A DNA stretch of 64,000 nt, taken from NCBI GenBank assembly GCA_038373865.1, contig JAXGGA010005174.1, positions 1-64,000 on the forward strand, written 5' to 3'. The notes under the pieces are model-generated. The model had not been told where the DNA came from and searched no databases. It saw only the letters and a program-made list of their open reading frames with translations. A program made the position numbers and the translations under genes. Of this stretch, positions 34,667 to 45,300 are shown piece by piece; position 1 is the stretch's first letter; every line of letters begins with the position of its first letter. This DNA is from Uloborus plumipes (taxonomy: Eukaryota > Arthropoda > Arachnida > Araneae > Uloboridae).

Positions 34667-35087
34667 TATTGGCTGTTAATGGATTGCGATTATTTTGGAA
34701 TAAAAATTTCATTCGCGTTTGTTCATTTGTTGGTCAGTGATCTGACTTGCAACATTCTCCCAAAGAAGGTTTTTATAAATCTCAAGCAGCTCAATGAAAA
34801 ATCTGTGCCGATAGGAGAGCGGTAAATCGGGAAAGCTGATGCACAGACGAAATTCAAACGCTTCCAAACATTCCCAGCATGAAACAGCAGAGGAATGGTT
34901 TGATAATTTAACTGTTTATTTCAAAAACCAGTCAACAGACAAAAAAGCCTTTTTACTCTTATTTTTAAAATTTTCACTAAAGGTTACAACATTTTAAATT
35001 TTAAACTAGAATATAAACCTATTTATAGGTAAATTTCTCTCAGCAACAAGTGTTGTAGACACGATCGAATTTAATATGCTATAAATG

Positions 35088-35182
35088 AAGTTTACAAATA
35101 CCTTTGTGCTATAGATGTAGAGGAAATTACAACGCAGTTTCCCTGCTTATTTGTGCCTTCTCTACGTTGTAATTTTCTCTAC
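35088..35182. mobile_element. Short Penelope/retrozyme-like insert, copy A (95 bp)
   Basis: The 12-bp direct repeat ATGCTATAAATG flanks the insert exactly (35076-35087 and 35183-35194). The interior is an imperfect palindrome: 'GATGTAGAGGAAATTACAAC' on the left pairs with 'GTTGTAATTTTCTCTAC' on the right. 'CCCTGCTTATTTGTGCCTTC' is shared with the insert at 40387-40700. The family is inferred from long target duplications and shared sequence. Confidence 0.65.
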
Positions 35183-35356
35183 ATGCTATAAATGTTTTCT
35201 CAAAATTAGAAATTTCGTCTCTTGACTGGTTTTTGAAATAAACGATTCAATTACCGTGCCGCCTGAGAGCAGGGGCGCCCCGACGGAGATCGCCGCAGTT
35301 CAATGTAATTAAACATTAAATAAATACAATTTTTAATTTAGAAAAGTATCAAGCTT

Positions 35357-35402
35357 CATTTTTAACCGACTTCAACAGAGGAGGAGGAAAAACAATTCGT
35401 CG

Positions 35403-35440
<38 letters not shown>

Positions 35441-35580
35441 GTTTGTTATAAGATAACTCGAAGACGCCTGAACCGATTTCAAAAATCTTTTTTTTTTATT
35501 GATTGAAAGGGTGTACCTTATTCCAGTTGGTCCCATCGTCTCGTGGTCCGGGTTTGATAACGGGACATCATTAAAGTCCT
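35357..35580 (+). repeat. Dispersed arthropod-type repeat
   Basis: 'TTTTTAACCGACTTCAACAG' is followed by a long T-run, then 'GATAACTCGAAGACGCCTGA', 'CCGATTTCAAAAATC' and 'CAGTTGGTCCCATCG'. This order is familiar from retroelement 3' regions scattered through arthropod genomes. There is no coding part here. Confidence 0.4.
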
Positions 35581-37839
35581 TTACTTCTTAGTAAAAATAA
35601 AAAAGTGTGTGTGTTACACTTGCTGATATTAGGCATTATAGAAATTATCTCGCAATTGTAATGTAAACCCTTTAAAGCGGGCACTCCCTCTGAGCCATAA
35701 GCGTAGCTTGGGGGGGGGGGCACGTGCCCCCCCCCCCAACTTGATGAACACTTAAAATTTAAGACCTGAAGTTTTGCAAAATCAAAACGAAAATCATGGT
35801 CAAAGTATCATTTTTTTTATTTTAGTATTATACCAGCATGTTTGAAAGGGGGGAAGGGCGGGGGTGGAGGGAGGAAGCACAGGCCCAAATCAAAAATTTT
35901 CAATATTTGGCACTTTTTTTTCGAAATAGGGACGAAAATCAGCAGAAAGATTATTTCCGTTTTCGTCACTGGTTACCCACTAACGCAGCCAGAATTACCG
36001 TCTAGAAAGAATTTTTTTAGTCTTTAGGATTGCCAAAAATGTTAAATGCAAGTTCTCTGAGGGGTGCAACCCCCCCCCCCCGCAGTCATATTTTATCCTG
36101 ACTTTCACCATGCTTGTTGTATTACTAAAATAATAATTCAGAGAAGTGTGGAATCATGAATCATGCTATTTTGTATAAGGCAATGAGAAGCAAAGGCATG
36201 GAACTGGAAAAATTCAAGTTCTGAGCAAACGTGGTTAAAGATCAGACCTTAGGTAGGCTTTCATTGGAAAAAGTTTTCTGAGTCATGCTATTAGATCAGC
36301 ATTTACCATGGCTACTAGTATCATCTTTTGCCATAAAACGGATCAGAGGTTCTGCTATCATTTGTCTTAGATTTCTCAAAATTTTAATTTTGCCATTTAC
36401 ACCCATTTGCTTCTGGCTCCTTGATATAGAAATTTTTCAGGCATAAATTTTATAATTTTATGTTGCTATTTATTAGATTAAAAAATAATTTGAACTAGAA
36501 TATACTTTTTTCACAAAATCTGGCTCATTGTAAGAGAGAGAAAGATACAGAGTGGAGAAGGATAAAAGACAATCTCTTTATCTTAGGCAATGCAGTAAAA
36601 AGTAAATTTTTTGGAAAATATGGATTTTAGTACAGAATTAATTTTTTATCTTCTCAAAAAAATTCAATTTTTAAGCGTTTTTTCTAGCGCTTGTCAGTCA
36701 TAATCATACTGAAGAGAAATTTAATGCTAAACGCAGGCTAATAACTGAAAAACTCTCATAATACATAATAAAGAAAAATAGATCATTCATTCATGTTTAA
36801 AAACTATTTTAAATTTGTTTGTGTAGTACTTAAGTACATTGTTAAGAACGTGTTTGTAGTTAAAAGCTATGACAAACTTAAAAATACTTATGCTTTTACT
36901 TATAATGGTCTTCAATACATATTTTTTTTTCTTTTTTTTTTTTCAAAACTTACTTTTGAATCTTTTTAACTTTTGTAATTGTAACATAAATTGTTCCTGA
37001 TTGAATAAAGATATTTGTTTTAACTATTTTTTTTTTGTTTCAATTTTGTTTCTTTTTTTTTCTTTCTTTTCCTTTTTTCATTGATATAATTTAAATTTAT
37101 TTCGTTGTTTGCTATTTTTTGCTTCAGTTGTGTTTTCATAATTTTGATGAGTGCTTTTTACGTGACTAGTTTTTTCCTTGTTATTATAACCCCCTTTTTT
37201 TTCACTGTGATCTATTTCTTCCTATATTGGATATCAAGTTAGGTCAGTAGGGTCTAAGGCAGTGTTACTAACTGCTATTGCAAGTTTTATCCTTAAAATA
37301 ACTTTGTTAAATATGCAACATTTGAGCAATTTTTCAGATTTAATATTTGTTATCCACTCCCTCTCCTCTCTCGTTCTTATTCCTGGCTGATTAATGTCAA
37401 TGTCAGCGATTTGAGAAAGTACAAGCCATTTTTATTTTGATCGAATGTAAAATTTTTAAGAGGTTTTTGTTTGCCTCGTTTTTCCTCACATTTTTAGTCT
37501 CAACTACTGCATATAAGACCTCAAAAGGCATAATTTCACATTTATTTTTCAAAAATTTCCCGAAGGGAAACCCCCAAATTTAGGGCTAATCACCAGTCTA
37601 CATCCTACTTAAAAGAGGTCATTACATCACTCTTCTGATATACATGTCACTACAAGATCAATCCATAGAATAACAAGAAAAATTCAGCGGTCTGAGCTGC
37701 CAAAATTTCACGGAACGAAGGGGAAGCCGCTTAGAGAGGTTTTACCGGGCCATTTTCTCTCTCTCTCATTTTGATTTGTACTATTTACAACTTCGCAGCA
37801 GGCACTAGCACAACCAGAATTTCCCTTCTGGGGTGAGGG
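35581..37839. other. Non-coding; G/C tracts and T-rich DNA
   Basis: A G-run facing a C-run near 35710-35740 forms a hairpin with CACGTG at its centre. Another C-run lies near 36070. 36900-37200 is very T-rich. No supportable gene was seen. Confidence 0.45.
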
Positions 37840-38177
37840 TTTGATCTTCAAACGAGAATCAGAGGGAACATGATTCAGTTGTTTAAATTTATTAAAATGA
37901 ATGATGTTACGGGGTTAGATTTTTGCACGGAAAGCAGGACAAGGGGTCATTGTTTTAAGCTGTTTACATCTCAGGTTAATCTGGAAATTCGAAAAAATTA
38001 CTATTTCAGCAGGGTAGTGGGAACTTGGAACAGCTTACCGGAAGAGGCGGTAAGGAGCAATGGAGTAGATGGCTTTAAGAGGGCCATTGATCTTCATTGG
38101 GATCTTCAATTTGACTAGGAACAGCCCAGCTGGGCCCAGAGCCTGCTGCTGGTCGTCGCATTTGTATTTGTATCTCA
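37840..38177 (+). mobile_element. 5'-truncated CR1/L2-like LINE, copy 1
   Basis: The plus frame from 37870 ends the reverse-transcriptase [12 protein letters not shown], then RTRGHCFKL, then [19 protein letters not shown] and a C-terminal FKRAIDLHW. This is the conserved tail of CR1/L2-group LINE proteins (R.RGH..KL...FF..RV...WN.LP). After the stop comes a GC-rich 3' UTR ('CCAGCTGGGCCCAGAGCCTG') and an ATTTGT-type tail. It is 5'-truncated and non-functional. Confidence 0.8.
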
Positions 38178-38239
38178 CACCAACCCTCAAAATTATTTAA
38201 ACTCAAGTTAAACATTGTCAACGTCGAAAAAAACAACTA

Positions 38240-38644
38240 CAGTACAGAACCTTTTATCCGGGAACCAAAATACCGGGAAACCAGAAAACCGGCAACATTT
38301 TGTCGATTTTTTCCGCCACTTTAAATACGCATTTTCGGCAATTTCTAAAAAATGAAGGTTTTTTTTTTCGTTTTTCTTTTGAAATACCGAAATGAATATG
38401 AACGGTTTCTTTATAAATACCATATAAGTGGCATATAGCTCAGAAATTTTGAATATTGTAATATCTATAAGCACTTCTAGATCATTTTCTCTTCAGATTT
38501 TAAGATGCATTACTACTTATGAAAGAAACTTGGGTTTTATAAGCAATTGGAAAATATCGCTGCGTAGCGATCCAGAAAACCGGGAAATTCAGTTAATCGG
38601 GATAACTGTGGTCCCGAACATCCCGGATAATTGGTTCTCTACTG
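38240..38644. mobile_element. pogo/Tigger-like MITE
   Basis: The left end 'CAGTACAGAACCTTTTATCC' and the right end 'TAATTGGTTCTCTACTG' are inverted copies flanked by TA. Several CCGGGAA-type motifs lie inside both ends. CAGT-starting ends with this 'GAACC...ATCCGGG' pattern are typical of pogo-group elements. No transposase is left. Confidence 0.65.
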
Positions 38645-38651
38645 TATTTTA

Positions 38652-39234
38652 AGCCATCTGGCTATTTATTATTATATTTCCCTATGCTCTCCTAAGCAGC
38701 ATACCGGTTGTCTGGCAGCCGAGAGTGGTAGCGTTTTTTACTGCGCAGCACACTTGTACTGGAAAAAATAGCCATTTTAAAGTCATTTTTGGACAATTCC
38801 ACGCAAATCAATCATGAAAAAAAAAATTTTTTTTGACCTCACAATTTCCGATTTTAATAAAAATTGGTGTGAAGGACCATATGACAAGATAGGTCATCCT
38901 GCCAAGTTTTAGATTTCTTCTTCAAAAATTATACAAAATACAGAGCTGTTAAAAAACGAAAAAAAAAAGTATTTGCATGCAACTTTTTCTAATTATAGTA
39001 GAATAATAATTCAAAAAGCATTGTGAAAGCAAGAAATAGAGCTTTCCATTGATATATTACATGACATACTCACGACAGGTTTAAGTTTCTAATTACCCCA
39101 AAATGGTTTAAAAAATCACTTTTTACCAGCGAAAATGTGATGCGCAGTAAAAAATGCAACCGCTCTCAGCCACCAGACACACCACATGCTGCTTAGAAGA
39201 GTATAGGGAAAGATATATTAAAGAGCCAGACGTC
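38652..39234. mobile_element. TIR element with ~85-bp inverted ends
   Basis: The left end includes 'CATCTGGCTATTTATTATTA' and 'CCTAAGCAGCATACCGG'; the right end has their inverted versions ('CACATGCTGCTTAG', 'GAGCCAGACG'). 'TTTTTTACTGCGCA' on the left pairs with 'TGCGCAGTAAAAAA' on the right. It abuts the pogo-like element. No clear target duplication and no transposase frame. Confidence 0.6.
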
Positions 39235-40372
39235 TTTAAAATTGTCACTCGAAAACGTAGCTATTAGTAATATGTGTTAAAATAAAGGTCGAGACTAGCG
39301 GTCGCCTTTTCGCGACTAAAAATTATTTTTTGGCGACTACAAGATGTTATGTTGGTCACCAAACTGGCGGCCTACTTTTTTTCTAAACAAAAACATAAAC
39401 TACCGATGCATCGTGCTGATTATGAAAAGAAAATGGCCATTAGCATCGTCACTAGCGGTCAATGTTAACTTGGAGAGAAAAGCGACCCATCTGCTATACA
39501 AAACATCTAAATACATAATTTCAATCTAGAAAATGCAATGAAGCTTTGTTGGAAAGCTAGTCAAAGATGACCAAATTCATGATTAAGCATATCTTTAAAC
39601 TTCAAGTATGCAGGTGCGTTTAGTTTTTGTTTATTTGCATAATGTCTTATTCGGATTTTAAAATAGATAATTTTCTTTTTCAGAAAAGGTTTATAAGTTT
39701 TCTTAAACATTTTTCTTTTATGTATAGTAATTTATTTAAGATATATGCGAGTACATAGTGTAATTTTACTATATATGCAGAATGAAGTGGAGTGAGATTA
39801 TACTTTTGGAACATGGTTCAAAGTGGCCACTAACTTTTTTGGGTTTACCAGCCACTTGGTTCTATAAAACTATTTTAGTCTTAAAATTTAGTTGAAACCA
39901 ATGGGTCTGAGGTGTTAACCACAAACCTGCTCGTAGTGCTTCTGCAGTTTTTTTTTTCTAAACACCATTTTCAGTTTTTAATATTAGCAGAAACCTACTT
40001 ACCTTTAGCTAATATTATACCAACGGGGACAAACTAGATCAGTGGGGGCACTTCGATGGGAGCAGGACCGAATTTAGCTTTATGCCACCTCTAGGCAGAT
40101 TTCAGATCTGCTCCCCCCCCCCCCCCCGCACCGAAAGAACAAATAAAATTCCTCTATTGAAGCCTCCAAAAAAGCAGTCTTCTCAATATTAATACAGTAA
40201 CCGGAATTAATAAAATCACTGTACTATAAAATCAGCCATTTTTTAAATCGAATCGGCAGGAACTGAATCATTACAATATCAACGCATGTTAATACTATCC
40301 TTTAATAAAATCCCTATGGCCGTTTTATACCAAGTCAACATATTGAAAAGCGTATGTTAAAATTTGAAAACG
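39235..40372. other. Non-coding
   Basis: AT-rich with a C-run near 40113-40127. No conserved frame, RNA or bounded element was recognised. Confidence 0.4.
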
Positions 40373-40386
40373 ACAGTTACAATTAC

Positions 40387-40700
40387 AGTTTACAAATATC
40401 ATTGTGCATTAGATGTAGAAAAAATTACAACGTTAAGAAGGCACAAATATGCAGGGTTACTGCAGACACGTGTTTCGGCGTTACAAGGAACGCCTTTTTC
40501 AATGCAAAAAAAAAAAAAAGAACTGAGCTTATGGATGCACAAACATCCGACAGAAGCTACTTTACATCTTTTGTCGGATGTCTGTGCATTCATAAGTTCA
40601 AAATTTTTTTTGCGTTGAAAAAGGCATTCCTTGTAACGCCGAAACACGTGTCTGCAGTATCCCTGCTTATTTGTGCCTTCTTAACATTGTAATTTTCTCT
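40387..40700. mobile_element. Penelope/retrozyme-like inverted dimer, copy B (314 bp)
   Basis: The 14-bp direct repeat ACAGTTACAATTAC flanks the insert exactly (40373-40386 and 40701-40714). The two halves are inverted copies: 'GCAGACACGTGTTTCGGCGT' on the left and 'ACGCCGAAACACGTGTCTGC' on the right. The GAAAC plus palindromic CACGTG plus TC string resembles the 3' half of a hammerhead ribozyme with a minimal stem III. The preceding GGCGTT(CCTTGT)AACGCC hairpin of the left copy resembles its stem II, but the CUGAUGA box is missing ('TTGAAAA' instead). A related copy lies at 47286-47421. Confidence 0.65.
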
Positions 40701-40714
40701 ACAGTTACAATTAC

Positions 40715-41085
40715 GTTGAAAAGTGCCACAGACGGAATAAATTCCAAAGTAATGTAGCATTAAGAAATGGGAGAGTGTCTCGGAATATGAAGAACTCACA
40801 GTGTGCTACATTTGCGCTCCTCAATGTATATCAGATGAACATTGGATGTCATCCGATGCATAGAACAAAGAGTAGATTAATGCATCGAAAATTACAAGAG
40901 CTTTTTAAAACTTTCATATACTGTTGAAATAAGTGGCAGGCACTGTATTGTCCATCTTCTGAAGAAATCATGACATTTCATATTATTTATTCTTTTTCCT
41001 TTTTTTTATTGTGCCCATAGACTTTTTACTACTCCAGGGTAAGAAACGATTCACATGACTCTAACTTAATAATGATTGCATAATA
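40715..41085. other. Non-coding
   Basis: AT-rich spacer with no recognisable feature. Confidence 0.4.
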
Positions 41086-41325
41086 CAAATACAAATGCGA
41101 CGACCAGCAGCAGGCTCTGGGCCCAACTGGGCTGGTCCTAGTCAAATTAAAGACCCCAATGAAGATCAATGGCCCTCTTAAAGCTATCTACTCCATTGCT
41201 CCTTACCGCCTCTTCCCGTAAACTGTTCCAAGTTCCCACTACCCTGCTAAAGTAGTAATTTTTTCGAATTTCCAGGTTAGCCTGAGGTTTAAACAGCTTA
41301 AAACAATGACTCCTTGTCCTGTAAT
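41086..41325 (-). mobile_element. 5'-truncated CR1/L2-like LINE, copy 2
   Basis: The minus strand carries [32 protein letters not shown] and FKRAIDLHW, then the same GC-rich 3' UTR and ATTTGT tail as the copy at 37840. Truncation is more severe, leaving about 240 bp. Confidence 0.75.
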
Positions 41326-42168
41326 GTGTACACACACGCTAAAACTCACTTTTTACCCCCCTTTGAAGGATTTGTTTAGTGTATTCTTAGCTCTACATCA
41401 TTTGTTTATGAAAAACTAAAAACATCACTATCGAAAAAATAACTTTATTACATGAAAATTACAAAATATTAGTTACGTTAAAATATATAAATATCTGTCG
41501 ACATGCCTTTTGATCGCATTATAAAACAACAAACAGCAGTTAATTTTGCAGCACTGAGCATTTCTCTGGAAATTTTATGGCACACATTTTTGATAAATGG
41601 CAAGGCAAGTTTCAACAAGTGGCAGAGATTGTGTCTCCATCTATCTTTTGGGAATCAAGTATTTCTGGTACAAATGCTGCACCACCCAAAAGAAAGAGAT
41701 TTTCATCTTCCATTAGCGTGAAAGAAACTATTGCTGAGAAAAATTTGTTGTCATTTCTTGTGAACATAAACAAAAAAATTCTTGATTTTCCTGCAACGGG
41801 GGATTTAAAAAAAAATTGGCGATCGATTCATTTTTCACACAGTGTGCTGGAGAACTATCGACTTTAATCTAATCGGGACTTTTAGACACACGCGTCACTT
41901 CACATATCTTGTATTCTTAATATAGACCGGGTAGAGCCGGACCACACAGTTAGAAATAATAGAAAGTAGTTGTTTAAAAAGTGAACGGTATATCACTGTA
42001 TTAATGTTATGGACAAGCAAGATTTTTCCTCTTCTGTTGCAACTATCACAGGGGAAATATTAAAACATAAAAATTAAGTAACATACCCTTGTTTAACAAT
42101 GACTAGTAAATATTTATAATCCACAAAATTTAAAAACTTCACTCTCATAGGTTTCATACACAATCCAC

Positions 42169-42371
42169 TTAGTCAAAACTTATGTCTTTTGGCACTTCTG
42201 CAAATGCATAATATTTGTGACTTATGGACTTTTCATCCAATTTCACAACTCTGAATCCAGACTTATCGTCTCCCAGTTGACAACCCACAGCCGAAGTGAC
42301 CACACATTCCAGATCTTTGTAAAAACCGCCCGCATTGCGATGATAATGTCCACAAAAGATGGCTCGAACAT
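42169..42371 (-). CDS. CPPED1: CPPED1 last exon
   Basis: Acceptor TTTTTTAG, 203 nt to the TAA stop. It encodes [31 protein letters not shown] and a C-terminus [15 protein letters not shown] supplies the last metal ligands. Confidence 0.93.
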
Positions 42372-45300
42372 CTAAAAAGAGCATAAATATTTCTTAGACA
42401 CTAACATAAAAATTAATTACAATAAATCATAGCAAAACAATGGATAACACCATTTAAAGCAAAATAATCCTCAAAATAATTCATGTCATTTCCAGTTTTG
42501 TATAATCAATACATTTTGTATAATGATCAGTATATATAACCATCATTTCGAAAATTGAAACTATGAAAGAAAAAAAAAGGAAAAAAATGATGGAGAAATG
42601 AGTGGTATTAACCGTTTAGTCATCGTGCCCGTTCCTCATACAGGCAAATTTTGTCGTGCCCGTGTCTCATACGGGCTGCTTTTCTGACATTTTTAAAGCT
42701 TCAAAACCTTTACTTTTTGTCGTGCCCGTATTAGCTTTTATTTGTTTGAAGTTTCGAAAGGATTTGGTCGACGAAATATTGGAGAAATATCAAGCTTCCG
42801 TTCCTGTTTCAAGCAGAGGCCGTTCATTGAATGAAGCGTCACTAAGTCGACTGATTGAACGCCATTTTCTGGAAATAATACCCCCTACAGACAAGAAAGC
42901 AAATCCTGCGAGAGAATGTAAAATGTGATGCAGTAAGACGAATGCAAATGGGAAAAGGGTTGGAAAGGAGACAAAATACTACTGCAACGACTACAATGTA
43001 GGACTATGCATATATCCTGTTTCAAAATTTACCACAAGCAGAAATATTATTAACATTTCAACTAATATACCCCTATTATAGATCTCCAATTTTTAAATAT
43101 TGTTTGTCAGCAACGATGCGCATTACTTGAAGAAAATAAAAATTTTCTCCGCTCAAAATTTACTTTTTCTTTCTCAATGCCTGCATTGAAGGTTTTTGGC
43201 CTGTCTTGGATGCGCATGCGCAAGGAAAGCAAACTTTAAGGTAAAATTGGGTAAGTTGATTAAAATTTTCCTACCTTTAAAAAACCACTAAATCCAAAGG
43301 AAAATGCAGTGTTTTTTGTTTTAATATGTTTAAAATATTATGAACATAAAAAAACAAAAATAAAAAAACCTGATGGATTTTGATCAGTTTTTGGGAAAAA
43401 AGTGCGACGAGTAAGCAGTTAAAAAGATAATTGTTCTGTTTGTCTAGTGATGAATGGTCATAGATACGGTTTGCATTAGCACGTTAGACTTTAATTAACA
43501 TCTAAAATAACGGCCACAACACATTTAACATAAACACTTCACATAGATCTATATTAAGACATTATTAGCATGTACTGATGATATGACGCCAAGCGTCTTG
43601 CGATCAGCGTGTGTTCTTCTCTCGTGAGCTCCGAACACGGTTACAGTTAATTCCCTATGACACAGTTACAGTTAGTCCGTTATTACACAAAAATCATGAT
43701 CAATAATGATCAATAATCGGCTTTGTTGATTAATTTGCCTATTATAAACAGCCGATTGATCTGTCATTTGGCAATTTGCTTATGGGTGCATCCCTAGATA
43801 CTAGACATATTGCAACAGAAGATAAAACCTCAGCCTGCACCACTTAGCCCTCTGGCTAAGACTCTCAGCACCCATATATCATACAATTTAAAAAATACGA
43901 GTTCAACTACTTACTGCCGTCATAAAACTTTTTGAGCATTTCCAGACGAAGTTGTGGCTCAATGTTGAAATATTCTTTAGGTTCATCGTGGTCTCTCAGA
44001 AACCACGGAATATGTTGAAACACCACAACATGTTTGTATTTCCCACTTTTACCTTCTTCCAGTTTCTTCTCCAACCAAACACTTTGCTCTTTGGCTAAAT
44101 CTTGTACCTAAGATGATGTAAAATTTATCATGAAAACAGACAAATAGGGTGGAGCATGTGTAAATACAATCAACCCACTTAATGGAATAGCCATTTTAAC
44201 ATGAAAAAATATTCTAACAAGCGGGATATTCCATTATCCGGGAACAAAATAATACACTACAGTGGGTTAGTACATTGAAAATGTATTATATTAAGCGGGA
44301 TATTCTTTTAACCAATATTCTAATAAGCGGGCTCGACTGTATGTACATAACTGCTGAAGTAAGATCGATGAACCTGGGCGGCAGGGTTGGCCAAAGCGAG
44401 CCCAACCCGAAAAAAACCACCCAGGTTTTTTTGAGTGGGCCCACTTGAAAAAACCCACTATATCGCTAAAGTGGGTTTTTCAAAATTTACTGCACATTGA
44501 AAACTTTGATTTTAGAAACAAACTAAGTATTACGATTATTTTGATCAATACTAATTCTAGAAATTGGTGCTGATCAGTTTAGTTTGTTACAATATTTAAT
44601 CTTGGTCTGTACCTGTGGTCCAGATATTGCTATCTTCTTTTCCTGACAACTTACTAGGTTTTGAAATAAAACGATACGTGAATTTCACACTATTTGTTTT
44701 CGGTTTTTTTAAATACTTAACAGATCAAAATAATTATTCCAATCTATAATTCAATTCAATGTCAATTTAAAATATAATATCAATTTTAAAATATCAATAT
44801 TACAATGCTGTTTCCAAATTTGCAGAATAAGAATATTTTTAAGAGGTCACAGTGACCTTTCTTCAGGACTCAACAGATTCTATGAAAAGTTAAGGTAGGT
44901 GCACAATGTTTGAATAAAGAATGACAGTAAAATGATTCTTGATTCTATGAAAAGTTAAGGTAGGTGCACAATGTTTGAATAAAGAATGACAGTAAAATGA
45001 TTCTTGATTCTATGAAAAGTTAAGGTAGGTGCACAATGTTTGAATAAAGAATGACAGTAAAATGATTCTTGAAATAACCCGAAAAAAAACGGGTTTTTCC
45101 ATCAAAAACCCAGGTGAGCTGGGGGTTTTCAAACCCTGCTGGGCGGGGGTAAAGGGGCTAAGCAGCTTTTGACTGCTTATTAGCCCTCTCAAAAAAGATA
45201 ATACAAATACAAATGTGACAACCAGCAACAGGCCCTGGGCCCAACAGGGCTGGTCCTAGTAATATTAAAGACCCCAATGAAGATCAATGGCCATCTTAAA

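Noticed and set aside
41503..41867. Two overlapping plus-strand frames downstream of CPPED1
   Set aside because: They lie opposite the probable CPPED1 3' region, overlap each other in different frames and have no recognised domain.
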